This document shows, in pieces, positions 1 through 10,645 of a DNA stretch of 64,000 nucleotides. The stretch covers positions 17,518,234-17,582,233 of the forward strand of contig JARZZO010000014.1 of assembly GCA_030544215.1 (NCBI GenBank), read 5' to 3'. Source of the stretch: Zantedeschia hybrid cultivar (Eukaryota; Streptophyta; Magnoliopsida; Alismatales; Araceae). Position 1 is the first letter of the stretch. Every line of letters begins with the position of its first letter. The notes beneath the pieces are model-generated. The model saw only the letters and a list, made by a program, of their open reading frames with translations, was not told the origin of the DNA and searched no databases. The position numbers and the translations under genes were made by a program.

Positions 1-454
1 TGGATTAGGTTGGGTTGAGGGTCAACCACTTGACCTAATCCATATTAGTATCTCTAAATAATTATTTAGATTATTAAAATATATTTTATCTAATTTGTAT
101 CTTTAAATAAAAAAACATATAATATGAATAAAGATGTTCTCAAGAAGTACCTCTACCTTCTACGTTTACTTTGTTAAGATAAATAGATAAATTCATTCAT
201 ATACATGAAATTTTGATAATGAGAAAGAATTTAAAAATACTGGTTATTAAGGATATAATCTGATCTAACCCAACGAAGGTTGGGTTACATAGGTTAAGTT
301 AGGTTGAAACATTGCTAGATGGGTTGGATGATGATTGTAGAGATCAGGTTGAGACTTGAGGTAGGTAGAATTAAGGCTGAGAGACTCTTAATATGATTAG
401 ATTAGAGTTGACCCAATCTAACCTAATCCGATCCCCTCGTAGCCCTAATTTGAA
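1..454. other. AT-rich intergenic DNA, no gene seen
   Basis: No coding pattern. The stretch is AT-rich with scattered short GGTTGGGT / ACCTAATCC-like runs that look like decayed simple repeat. The last nine bases (446-454) are the left target duplication of the next element. Confidence 0.5.
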
Positions 455-635
455 GAGTTCGGATCTCCTCAATAAGAGGTTGGTCCGAACTCCAGCAGTA
501 CCCACTGGGGGAGGGGGGCTGCATTTAATGCAGTGGGGCCCAGATAAAATATTTTTCGAATTTTAAATTCGGACCCCCCCCCCAGTGAATACTGCTGGAG
601 TTCGGACCAACCTCCTACTGAGGAGATCCGAACTC
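455..635. mobile_element. Foldback MITE with 9-bp target duplication (Mutator-like)
   Basis: A 181-bp palindromic element. The first ~60 bases (starting GAGTTCGGATCTCC) are the near-perfect reverse complement of the last ~60, with a short AT-rich centre. It is flanked on both sides by TAATTTGAA (446-454 and 636-644). Long terminal inverted repeats plus a 9-bp duplication are the signature of Mutator-superfamily non-autonomous elements (established knowledge); the assignment is inference because no transposase is present. Confidence 0.8.
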
Positions 636-644
636 TAATTTGAA

Positions 645-1757
645 TCATCCGTATCCTGCGTGGGTTGGGCCGAACTGGGCCACAGTCACCCGTTCCCCCA
701 TGGGGACATTTAATGCTCGCAGCCTATTTCTTTTGGTCTTTTGGGACTGTAACAACCTATAGACGTCTTTGATCAACCTCTAAAAGTTGTTCGTACTGCC
801 GACGGATTTGCATTAGCGTTACTTGCCAAGCAATGCCCTGCACATGTTTTAACTTCGAAGGATTTGAAGAACTCATTTAACTGTTCATTTAACTATTATA
901 TTCATAAGTTAACTTCGTTAATAATATGTTTTAACATTTTATAGAGTTTTGTATCAAAATAACTACGGATGCAAACAAATTAGTACTCACTGTAGTTCGA
1001 CCTGAGTTAATAAATTTAAATTAAAAAATAATAAATTAAGTTTATCATGGACTCATTTGAGCTTGCAAGCTTCTCTTTACTTAACTTAAACTTGTTCGAC
1101 ATCTAAATAAACTAAGCTTGAACAATTGTCTTAGATATTTGGCTTGAATTCAAATTCGATTAAAATTAGTTGAATCAAATTTAAATAGGGCAAAACTCAA
1201 CCCGACTCAACTTGAGTCATTTGCACTCAGCATACTGCGTCTTACTTCAACAACTCCTCTTTGCATTCGATTTAGATGGAGAAGTTTTATATGAAGCCTC
1301 CTCCTAATTCTATAGTCAACTGGAGCGTTTTTTTCATTCTTCGTAAGTCTATTTAAAAACCAAATAAGCATCCAACAATCGATTTACCAAATTCTTCACC
1401 ACTCCACAAGATGTTATAAGATTCATGTAGGCCAAGGCTAATTATCCCCTTTTCATTTTGCCACAACCTCACTTACTGATCACTCTCAAAGCCCTTTCTT
1501 GTCGCGCGTCTTTCCAAGTTAAAGATCTGATCGCCCTTAAATACCTACTGGACCTCAAGGTATATTTCTCTAAGGGCATAGTTCTCTCCTAGTGTACACA
1601 AATATGCATTTGGTATTCTCCAATACATCGACATTTGGGTTTGAATTGTTGACTTCCCTATATGCATAATCTCAAACTTAGTTCCACTATTGGTGAGTTC
1701 CTCCTGTACCCTTCCCAGTACAGGTAGTGTCTCATTAGCTGGCTCATTAGTGAGGAG
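645..1757. other. Intergenic, no gene seen
   Basis: AT-rich sequence with no convincing open frame or RNA gene in either strand. Confidence 0.5.
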
Positions 1758-1816
1758 TAGAGATCCTCTCAGTAGCTGCTTGGACCGGAGTCCAGGAGCT
1801 ACTAAGAGGATCTCTA
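1758..1816. repeat. Short hairpin repeat
   Basis: A 59-bp imperfect inverted repeat: TAGAGATCCTCTCAGTAGCT at the left pairs with AGCTACTAAGAGGATCTCTA at the right around a GGACCGGAGTCC-containing centre. It shares short blocks (CTCAGTAG, TTGG-CCG-A-TCCAG) with the foldback element at 455-635, so it may be a distant relative or internal deletion product. No target duplication was found. Confidence 0.5.
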
Positions 1817-2076
1817 TTCTTTAGCGAGCACATCTCTAAGCTGCACTTCATATACTTCATTATTCAAGTCTTTCCTGATCAAGACATCGTACTCTGCGCC
1901 TATCTGCCTATTATAATATGTCTCCTTTCAATACTGTTGAACTCCGGTCCAAGTAATTACTGAGAGGATCTCTATTTTTTAGCGAGCACATCTCTAAGCC
2001 GCACTTGATATACTTCATTATTCAAGTCTTCCCTGATCAAGGCATCGTACTCTCCGCCTATCTGCCTATTATAACC
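1801..2076. repeat. Tandem duplication, ~158-bp period
   Basis: The segment from about 1807 to 1916 (GAGGATCTCTATT...CTGCCTATTATAA) recurs at about 1965-2074 with a few substitutions; AGCGAGCACATCTCTAAG starts at 1823 and again at 1981. The second copy also carries the right half of the preceding hairpin, so the duplication arose after that hairpin inserted (inference). Confidence 0.7.
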
Positions 2077-4369
2077 TGATCCATCTTCGTGCCCTTTCCG
2101 ATTTTGATTAGGTTTTTGTTGTCCACACTAATCTTTTTATAGAAAAGCAAAGTACGTACACTGATCTGCATTTGTTATCGCATCCAAGAGAAGAGTCCTG
2201 ACTACAGTCATTTTTTCACGTTCATGGAGAGCTAGAGCATGCAACGCCAGATCGACACATGAGACTCCTTCTCAGCTAATAGATTTCTTCAAAGACTTGT
2301 TTGTACGGAGGTGTGCCCTCGACACAACAAAATGAGGGTTAATGGGTCCATTTGCCTTGGAAGTGATGAGCTAATGCAAGTACAACTCTTTTAATGTTTT
2401 GTTGTGTAGGAGGAGCATCAGGGTCAAGACAAATAGGTCCAAATGATCTCGTTGGGAAGATAGTGAGGTACTCCCTTAATTGCCAACACCTACTAATGTA
2501 TGAACGGACAGCATGTTTTCAGTCTTTTCTTTTTTTCTCTTTTTGTCGATCCATGCTATTTAAGATTGTCAATGGAGTACAGAGCAGAGGTCACAGGGAC
2601 TAGATTTCGTTTAACATTATCTGAATACCCCACTTAGAGTATCATCCGAACACCAAATTTGACTCTATCAAATAATATTTAAATTCATATAATAATTTAG
2701 ATATCTGACTATTTTAAATCTGACTTATAATTTAATGGTTTGTAAATTTTATTCTTGTAAATATAGCCGAAATGCACTATAGATATATTTCGCATTAAAA
2801 ATGTTCATGCCCTAAATATCTAGATAAATTTTAAATCACTCAAATATTTTATTTAAATGTACCTTTGATATTAACAAAATATGACAAATAATCTATACAA
2901 GTAAGTAAAATTATCAAAAATAAAAATAATTCACAATAAATTCAATCATTATCCCTTGACACACATCTATTAAGTATACCTCAAATATCAAATAATTTAT
3001 TTAAACATACCAACATTACTAAAATTGAAGAACTTATAAAAAAACATAGTCAGTCAGGTAATATACAGATCAAATTATACGGATTGGATTTGGATATTAC
3101 AAATGTAGCAAAAGTTGGACTAGGTTCATCTTAATTAAAAATTATGACTGCAAGTATATTAAATTAACCTGCACTTCAATCTAACCCTGATCTGTAAAAC
3201 TTGATCTAATCTGTAAAATCATGGAACCGAACTAGTATGAATTAAAAGTCTTCATGCGCACCTTCTATAAATTGGGTTATAGATTGATCTAAAACTAATC
3301 CCACCCACTATCCACTCGAATTTGTAAGTCTTTATGTATTGGATTGGATCTTCAAATTATAAGCACATACAGATATTGTGGTTATCCACTCAATTTGCGC
3401 GTTATAAAAAAATACTTTAAATATTTAATACTATATTCAATATCATTAGAACCATTTAATTCATGTTCCCATGATGCACTAAATAACTACTTTGGAATGG
3501 AACTAAGTTATAACTTTGGAATGAAGTTGGATTGGTTGTAACTTTTTAAATACTTCATAATCTTGTTAGAAGATGTTGTTTTAATGTGGATTAACTGAAG
3601 ACCTAAGATTTTAATACATGTATATAACTAAGTTTTTTGTTTGAGAAAATATAGATAGGTTGATACGTTATATGTATGTTATTGTATATAGATTTTTAGT
3701 ATCAAAATATTAATGTTTAAGATTCTATGACCTACGGTAGAATCCTATCAAATCAACACCCACTCCAATCTGCAGAAAAGTGAGTAGCATGTGGATTATA
3801 ATGTCCCTGAATCTTATCCTCACCACGCAGATGAGGGAAAAAAAACTAAATATAACCTGATCTGATCCAATTTGTAAAAGTATTTTGATCAAAAGTTTTT
3901 CCTCCCCCACAATCCGCAGCAAATTGCATATGGATGAGGTACCCCCGATCCGCTCACAAGATCATGGGAATTTATGCTCAAATGTTCCTCGGAGATCACG
4001 GGTTCTGTGATAGGAATATTACTCATTGCAGTGGGACTTATCAACTCAAAATGTTAGAAGAAGGCAAAACCATCTCGATAGTGCAAAAAGAATATGCTAA
4101 TAAGAAAGAAACATTAGTTGAAATATATATAATCTTTTTTTAACATCAAACAATCTTCTCATTCAACTAAAGCATACAAAGACTTTGAGACATTTGCACA
4201 AGGATTTTACATAGAAACTTATATACCTCCCATGCTTAAACCATACATGACACTATACCTCGTATCCCTACAAAACATCATAGAGACCATAGTTGTTCCC
4301 TCAAGACATCGACACTAGAAATTGAGAAAGATAACTGCTCCAAATGACAGTGAATTCTTCCATCAAGAC
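2077..4369. other. Intergenic, no gene seen
   Basis: AT-rich spacer. Small open frames have non-ATG starts or no recognisable protein features. Nothing supported. Confidence 0.5.
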
Positions 4370-4692
4370 GGGTTTGTTTTAGCGTAAAACAATGTAATTT
4401 AAAATAATTATTTTATTTTACAATGTTTTCAGTTGTTTGAAATAATGTAAAACAATGTAAAGTAAAGTCTTGTATGTGCGTTGCATGTCCACTTGACAGC
4501 CTAATTCTTTTGTTTTAGTTTACAGTAAAGATCCATTGTAAATCAAAACAAGAAGATTGGAGCATCACTCTTCTTTTACAAACAACCAAACAAATATTTC
4601 TTAATTTTAAAATAAGAAAATTTCACTCATTTTGAAACTAGTAATTTTGAAACCAATGATTTACAAAGTTTTATACTAAAAGAAACAACCCC
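4370..4692. mobile_element. Probable MITE, family A copy 1
   Basis: The ends resemble inverted repeats: GGGTTTGTTTTAGCGTAAAAC at the left against the complement of the right end, GGGGTTGTTTCTTTTAGTAT. The interior, rich in TTTTAAAAT / TTGTAAATC, resembles the element at 48473-48763. No clear target duplication is visible, so the limits are approximate. Confidence 0.45.
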
Positions 4693-4778
4693 TTATAAGG
4701 TTGTGTCTGAGTTTCGGCAGCTTGCATGAGCATGGGAAGATCTCTAAAAAATGCTCCGCCTACATACATGTATAGCCC

Positions 4779-5048
4779 CACTTTCTTTGTAGAATAATTT
4801 ATTCTGTGGGATCCACTGACAAATAGCGTATACTAGAATAAAGGGTGTTTCGATTTGATAATTTTGTGAGACCCATTGAAAGAATAAGAAAAATAAGTAA
4901 TTTTTAAGTCTAAGGTAGGATGACTTATTTTCTTTATTTTTCGAATACGTTATTCTGCACCGATATACGTCATCCACTTGTTAAAGTAAAATTAAGTTTA
5001 TTATGTCCTTATTCATTTTTATTCTTCTCTTATTCTCCAATCAAAGTG
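4779..5048 (-). mobile_element. MITE, family B copy 1
   Basis: Terminal inverted repeats read CACTTTCTTTGTAGAATAA at the left and, on the other strand from the right end, CACTTTGATTGGAGAATAA. Read on the minus strand the whole interval aligns by eye with 49912-50160, including the shared block ATCGGTGCAGAATA and GGTCTCACAAAA-like sequence. Two copies of one non-autonomous DNA element family in opposite orientation. Superfamily not determined because I see no clean target duplication. Confidence 0.65.
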
Positions 5049-7187
5049 ACACTTAAGTTATGCAACGAATAACCAAGTCTCCGCAGTGTACCAAATTGTA
5101 TATGCTCCCTAGTGTGAAACCTCTGTAAATCCTTGTGACCGTGCTAGCATAAGTTGAATTTGGCTCATCTTAAATAAAAAGGGCAATCTATCCTCAATCC
5201 ACTATTTGGCCAAAGTACTAATTTCTAATCTATCTACTAGAATCTAAATTTTTTAATCCATTGACAAGAGTTTTTATAACTTGGGGTCCAAGTCATCTAC
5301 TTTCTGTCACCCTTTTCCCTCAAATTTTAGAAAATGCCACATCATCATTTTGTCATTGAGTAATGCTAAGTTGATGGGAAATCTTCCCCTTATATCTTAC
5401 CCACTCAAAGCAAAGGCAGAGTTTCAGGCCTATTTTACAATTTTACTAGGAGTAGTTCATGAGAGGAGACGTACCAAATGCTGTCGTATCAGTAGGGTAA
5501 AAAAAAAGGAGAAGAGCTCCCGATTCGATAGCATTTTCCTTTGTCATCCGGTCACCCTCTCCCTAATCACCTTTTACATCATCCTCCAAGAAACCCATAA
5601 CCCATGGCTACCTTGTTGGCGAGAGGTAGGAGATCTATAGATTCAATTAACTACTTTCAAAATATTTTTTAGTGGATGTCATGGAGAGCTTTTTTGGGCT
5701 TTCCTCAACCCTAAGATTAGCAGAGCTGAGGGTGCTCTCTACATTTGGCCGCAAGTTAAACAATTCCCATTTCTAGATCCTTCACTTAATAGAAGTTGTG
5801 CTAATTATGGACCGGAAATTAAATGCGAGGTCCACATTTGGATCAAAAGCCAATTTTCACACAATGGTGCAGGACCCTCCGACTTCATATATATATTAAA
5901 TAAATAAGATATTTACTATTTATTGCTTAAAATCTTACTTTTCAGTCTTTAAAATCTTCCACTATGTTTTATAAGTCCCTACCATCTTTATATTTCTTAG
6001 TAGTACTAACGTCCCAAAAACATCCCTTCCCCCACCTTGAAAAGCTCATATGGGGGGACCCTTTAAATAAGATGATTCAAAGATTGTCTGAGATTTAAAG
6101 GAAATGTGAAGATTGCAAGGAATTAGGAAATTAAAAGATTATAAAGACTTGTTGGGTCACAAACTCGTCCGATATTGATCGCACAGCCAGAATCTTCTTC
6201 CACCACCGAAGCCTTTTGTCCCATCTCCTGCAAGATAGATACTAGGTCAGAGGAAATCTCGATTCCGATTCTGGAGAGCCCCCTCCGATGCCGAAATCAT
6301 GATCGAATATAGCTAATAGTTACAGGGAGTTTAGGGATTGTTCTCAGTATACCCCCTGAGGTTATCGGACGGTCCATCTTATAAGAAAGGTTTGAGAATC
6401 CGAAGGCAAGCCGTAATGAGGTAAGCCTAATCTCGATCCCGGACTAGAACGGATTTCCTACATCATAGGATCGGAAGGGGATTAGGAAGGGACTTTCCTA
6501 AGGAGAGCAAATTACTCTGAGCCTCCCGGAATCCGTTACGGATTCAAACGAACTACAGGCGCCGGAAAAACGATCATAACGTCCCGCAAGGGATCCAGTG
6601 GATTCCAAAGGTGCCGCCTCTTAACGGGCCGGCCCACTTGGTAAATGGACCGAACCGAAATAGGCCTTCTTATGATTAAAAAGTAAAAATTCTTATTTAT
6701 TAACTTACTGTTACAACCATGAGAATGAGCCAATAAAATATTTTGCTAATGTATTTTCATAATTTTTTTGTGTATTACATAGATATATATATATATATAG
6801 GAACGGAAAATCCATATTTTGCAAATGCATACAAATAGTAGTTAGGAAAACATATTTTCAAATGCTTAGAATATACTTTTCAGTCCCGGATTTCATCCTC
6901 TCCCCTTTCCTCGTGGGAGCATAAGTCCAAGAACATAAATCCAATATGTACCCCACTGTCTCTCCCTAACCCCTTTCCATACCAGAACACAAACATATGT
7001 TTTTAATTGTCAACTATTTTTCTAAAAAATTAAAATTATATTGTTCTTTTTGGTAAATTATTTTCATAATTTTTCACTTTCTAAGAAAATGATTCTGGCA
7101 ATTTTATATTTCCTCCTAAAATTTAAAAGGGCCTTTTTGATATGGACCCATTCGGAAACGGAAACGTAAACGGGTTGCGGTACATGA
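5049..7187. other. Intergenic, no gene seen
   Basis: Mostly AT-rich, with a GC-richer block at about 6160-6660 that looks like decayed repeat, perhaps an old LTR, but I could not match its ends. No supported gene. Confidence 0.4.
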
Positions 7188-7322
7188 TTATTCGAAAATG
7201 AAAACGGGTTAACGGATGCGAAAATAAGTATTTCCGTTTTTTACTCTTATAATTATCGAAGATACATTTTCATCTTCTATAATTTAATGGACGGTTTTTA
7301 ATGGAATTTCGTATCCATTAAA
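7188..7322 (-). repeat. Dispersed repeat C, copy 1 (inverted relative to 12371-12552)
   Basis: On the minus strand this reads ...GAAATTCCATTAA...GATAATTATAAGAGT...TTTTCGCATCCGTTAACC, closely matching 12371-12552 on the plus strand. The two copies flank the hydrolase-tRNA-AGP gene island in opposite orientation. Confidence 0.6.
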
Positions 7323-7750
7323 AAAACAGAAATAAAACAAATAATCAGAACTCGTGTATCTATTAATAGGGATGATATATATTAAAAAAAATGCAAGCAC
7401 CCTGCCAAAATGATTCCCGGTTTCATAGTTCCTCCTAAAATTTGAAAATGCAAGCGCACCCTCCCAAAACTTGAAAACCTTAATCAGGAAACAAGTTAAA
7501 ACCAATTAATATGTAACTAAAGTCCCGGTGAAATGAGGAATATTATTAAGTACCGAGTAGTGGGAAGATATCACTAGCCAGTAATAGTCGAATGGTAAGG
7601 AGCCAGGAGAGATTTACGTCACCAATCCTCTATGCTAATAATTAACAGTAGGGGAACTGGGAAGGAGGCCACATCAAAGAAGATTTTACGTGGAGAAGGT
7701 TTACTGTTTTAATTACCTCCCGAACCCCTCCAGGAGGGAGGCTCGATCCT

Positions 7751-7762
7751 CCAATCTATAAG
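7751..7762 (+). promoter_or_regulatory. CCAAT and TATA-like core promoter of the hydrolase gene
   Basis: CCAAT at 7751-7755 is followed by CTATAAGAAG (TATA-like, 7757-7762) about 125 bp upstream of the chosen ATG at 7882, a normal distance for a plant gene. It is a weak motif and position is the main support. Confidence 0.4.
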
Positions 7763-7881
7763 AAGGGCGTGGGGTTCCTCTGGACTGGAGACAGCAGTGT
7801 GCCAGGTGATCTCTTCTCCTGAAAGAGAGGGAGTTGTGTGTGCGTGTGTGTGTTTCACAAAGGGGAAGAGCACTGGCGAAG

Positions 7882-9290
7882 ATGCGGAGGACAGCCGCGG
7901 CTCTGCTGCCCGTGGCGGTGGCGCTTCTGGCGGCCGCGTGGGCTTGCGGCGCCCTACTCCTGCCACCGCCACGGCATCCTTTCGCCAGTACACCCAGCGT
8001 TCCCCCGGTCGGCTCGCCGAGGGTCACGCTCCGCGACGGCCGGCACCTAGCCTACAGGGAGTGGGGGGTCCCTAAGACGCAGGCCCGCCACCGCGTCATC
8101 CTCGTCCATGGCTTTGCCAGCTCCAAGAACTTCTCTCTTAGTGCCTCCCCGGTAGACGTCCTTTGCTTCTGCGCACCCCTAGCCACCGGCAGCGACCGGC
8201 AGCAGAAGTTTTGACCTTTCCGTGTGCCTGCAGGAGCTGGTGAAGGAGCTGGGGGCCTACTTTGTGTCGTACGACAGGGCCGGCTACGGCGAGAGCGACC
8301 CCTACCCTGGCCGAATGGTGAAGAGCGAGGCCCTGGACATCCAGGATCTCGCAGACCAGCTGGGTCTCGGCGACAGGTTCCACGTCATCGGCCTCTCCTG
8401 GGGAGGCCTCCCCGCCTGGAGCTGCATCAAACACATCCCCCACAGGTACTCGTCGTTGATCCAATCCACCCACACTAGTTGTATATCTGCTCTGCTATGA
8501 ATCATACAACGCCCAATGCTTCAATATGGGATGGCTTGCTGTGTCGTTGAAGGCTGGCGGGCGTGGCGCTAGTCGCGCCGGCGATCAACTTCTGGTGGCC
8601 ATCACTGCCGACCAACCTGTCGACGGCGGCCTACGCGAGGCTGCAGCCATCGGACCAGCTTGCGTTCGGGATCGCGCGTCATGCACCCCGGTTGTTCGAT
8701 GCGTACATGGACCAGAAGCCGGGGACGCCGTCGGCCATCGTCGCCGAGGACCCGGTCACTCTCAGCCGACAAGACAAGGAGATCCGGAGGAGACCGGCGG
8801 CCAATAGCACAACATCAGTCCAGGTATATACGCTTCCTCCAGTCTCTGCTGCCAAAATATTTCAGCTGCTTAAGATGCTAAGTGGGGATAAATTAATTAA
8901 GGGATGCAAGAAGTTAACTCCGTAATTCTTACTGAATCAAGCGCAAGAAGGTACTCTCGATTTCTTAAACTCTTTCCTGGGTTCTCGTTCTTCTTTTTCC
9001 AGAAGACGGCTGGGCGGCAGGGTGTTCATGAATCCGTCTACAGGGATATCAAGGTGGTGTTCGGTGAATGGGGCTTCGAACCCATGGACCTGCTCAACCC
9101 CCTCCCTCAAAACGAAGCCACTGTCCGCATCTGGCAAGGGCGCGAAGACAGGATCGTCGACGCCGAGGTGCAGCGGTACGTCGCGGGGAAGCTCCCCTGG
9201 GTTCGATATCACGAGTGCTCCGACTGCGGTCACCTGTTTGTACTCATGGAGAGCTGGAGGAACGCCATACTGAAGGGTCTTCTCCTCTGA
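7882..9290 (+). CDS. Alpha/beta-hydrolase fold protein, four exons
   Basis: Predicted exons 7882-8151, 8234-8445, 8553-8823 and 9003-9290 join in frame through GT-AG introns to about 346 residues, the usual size of this plant family. The N-terminus has a hydrophobic signal-anchor-like stretch (about residues 7-30), then VTLRDGRHLAYREWG, the oxyanion region HGFASS (about 80), DRAGYGESDP, and the nucleophile elbow GLSWGG (about 145, Ser nucleophile). The acid is likely Asp in GREDRIVD and the base His in CGHL near the C-terminus. The ATG at 7882 is preferred because upstream residues in the same frame come from non-ATG codons and are basic leader sequence. Substrate unknown; the family includes membrane-associated lipases/esterases and many uncharacterised plant members. 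The end of exon 3 is the least certain boundary. Codon use is strongly GC-biased, as in monocots. Confidence 0.9.
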
Positions 9291-10293
9291 GAAAGCCTAA
9301 ACCGCCCATGTTGTCGAGGTCATCTCGGGGCGATCCCGAGGACTAGAAACCATCAGTGACCTGTTATAATTTTTTTGACCTTTTTTTTTTCAGACTACAG
9401 TGACCTGTTACAAGCCGTCCCAGGCACCTACCGGATAAATGGGAGTTACGTATATGTTGGTAACATCTAAATAAGGGTGAAACGGCAAATTAATGAGAAA
9501 TAGACTAGCAGAGGCGGTAGCAGTAGTGCGGTTGTCGGGTACGATTGACTCCAACCGACCAGTTGCGATTGTTGGTAATGGGCCCAGAATTAACTTTGGC
9601 TATAGGTGGCAATCAGGCGGCCCACAAATTTCGGAATGAAAAAGATCTGTCTATTTCTGCCGTCTCCACTTGCTTAAGATCAAAAATTGAGATTGCATAC
9701 ATAAAATTCTGCAAATACATTAAAAATAGATATTCTATACTTTTAAATAAGCATGTTACATTTCATTGACTAGTATGTCCATTAAGATGTGCACAATATA
9801 ACATATGTACATAATTTTGATCGCTGAAGTAAAATTATTATAAGCAAACTTTTGAATTTTTGGCGACAATACATGTTTTTGAATTATTCGTCAAAAACAT
9901 GTATCAGCATGCGTACAATTTAGAGAATTGCCCAGAATCAATCAAAATAACCGTGATGTTGTTGGTGGAGATCTAGTCACATACAGCCGCTTTGTAGACA
10001 CATGTGACGCCGGGGTGATCTGCGTAATTGGCAAGGCCGGATATTATTCGCCCAAACTAATAATAGATGGTGACAATAAATGGCAAGAGAAAGAAGGTGG
10101 GAAGTCACATACAGCCACTTGATAAATACACCTTGGCGCAGCAAGAGAGGAAGTTGCCAGAGTGGCCTACATAATTAGCAAGGGAAGACATTATACTCGC
10201 AGACAAATACGTAAATTAGCAAGGGCGGATATTAAAATTCTCTCCGACTACATAATAGGTAATGACAAATAAATGGCAAAATAAGTAGTTGCG
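9291..10293. other. Intergenic with degenerate direct repeats
   Basis: No gene. Between about 9977 and 10290 short blocks recur imperfectly: CACATACAGCC (about 9979 and 10106), AATTGGCAAGG / AATTAGCAAGG (about 10026, 10171, 10214) and GACAATAAATGGCAA / GACAAATAAATGGCAA (about 10070 and 10263), suggesting an old, eroded tandem repeat. Confidence 0.5.
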
Positions 10294-10364
10294 TGCGCAT
10301 CCGGGGAATCGAACCCCGGTCAGTACCGTGGGAGGGTACTATGATACCACTACACCAGATGCGC
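10294..10364 (-). tRNA. tRNA-Gly, anticodon CCC
   Basis: The minus strand folds as a canonical 71-nt tRNA: acceptor GCGCATC pairing with GATGCGC, T-loop GGTTCGATTCC, and anticodon stem GTACC/GGTAC enclosing the loop CTCCCAC. U33 precedes the anticodon CCC (plus-strand 10330-10332). It therefore reads GGG glycine codons. B-box (GGTTCGATTCC) and A-box are intact, and a TTTT run on the minus strand (plus 10278-10281) just downstream is a plausible Pol III terminator. No intron. It is a nuclear-type tRNA and a likely functional gene. Confidence 0.95.
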
Positions 10365-10582
10365 TTGTGACGTAAAAAATTGTAACTTAATCTTTAGATT
10401 ATATGAAACCCCTTTCGCATGCAAAACCAAGGAAGAGCGAAACATATCAATGCAAGGACTACCAGCAGCAGCAGCCAACCTTCCACATTTGGAGATCTTT
10501 CCTCCCATGGCGACGCTTCGCCCTCCACCAACTTCCCCCTATTGACATCCACCCATGCCTCTTTCTCCATTGTTCTGCAACA

Positions 10583-10588
10583 TATAAA
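10583..10588 (+). promoter_or_regulatory. TATA box of the AGP gene
   Basis: TATAAA in CATATAAATG lies about 60 bp upstream of the chosen start codon, with a pyrimidine-rich CTTCTTCTTCTC leader between them, typical of a short plant 5' UTR. Confidence 0.7.
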
Positions 10589-10645
10589 TGAACACATTCC
10601 CCTACATTAATTCTACTTCTTCTTCTCGATCGAATCTTCGTGTTG

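Noticed and set aside
7709..8027. Minus-strand open frames across the first hydrolase exon
   Set aside because: Products of high GC opposite a real exon; no domain or conserved pattern.
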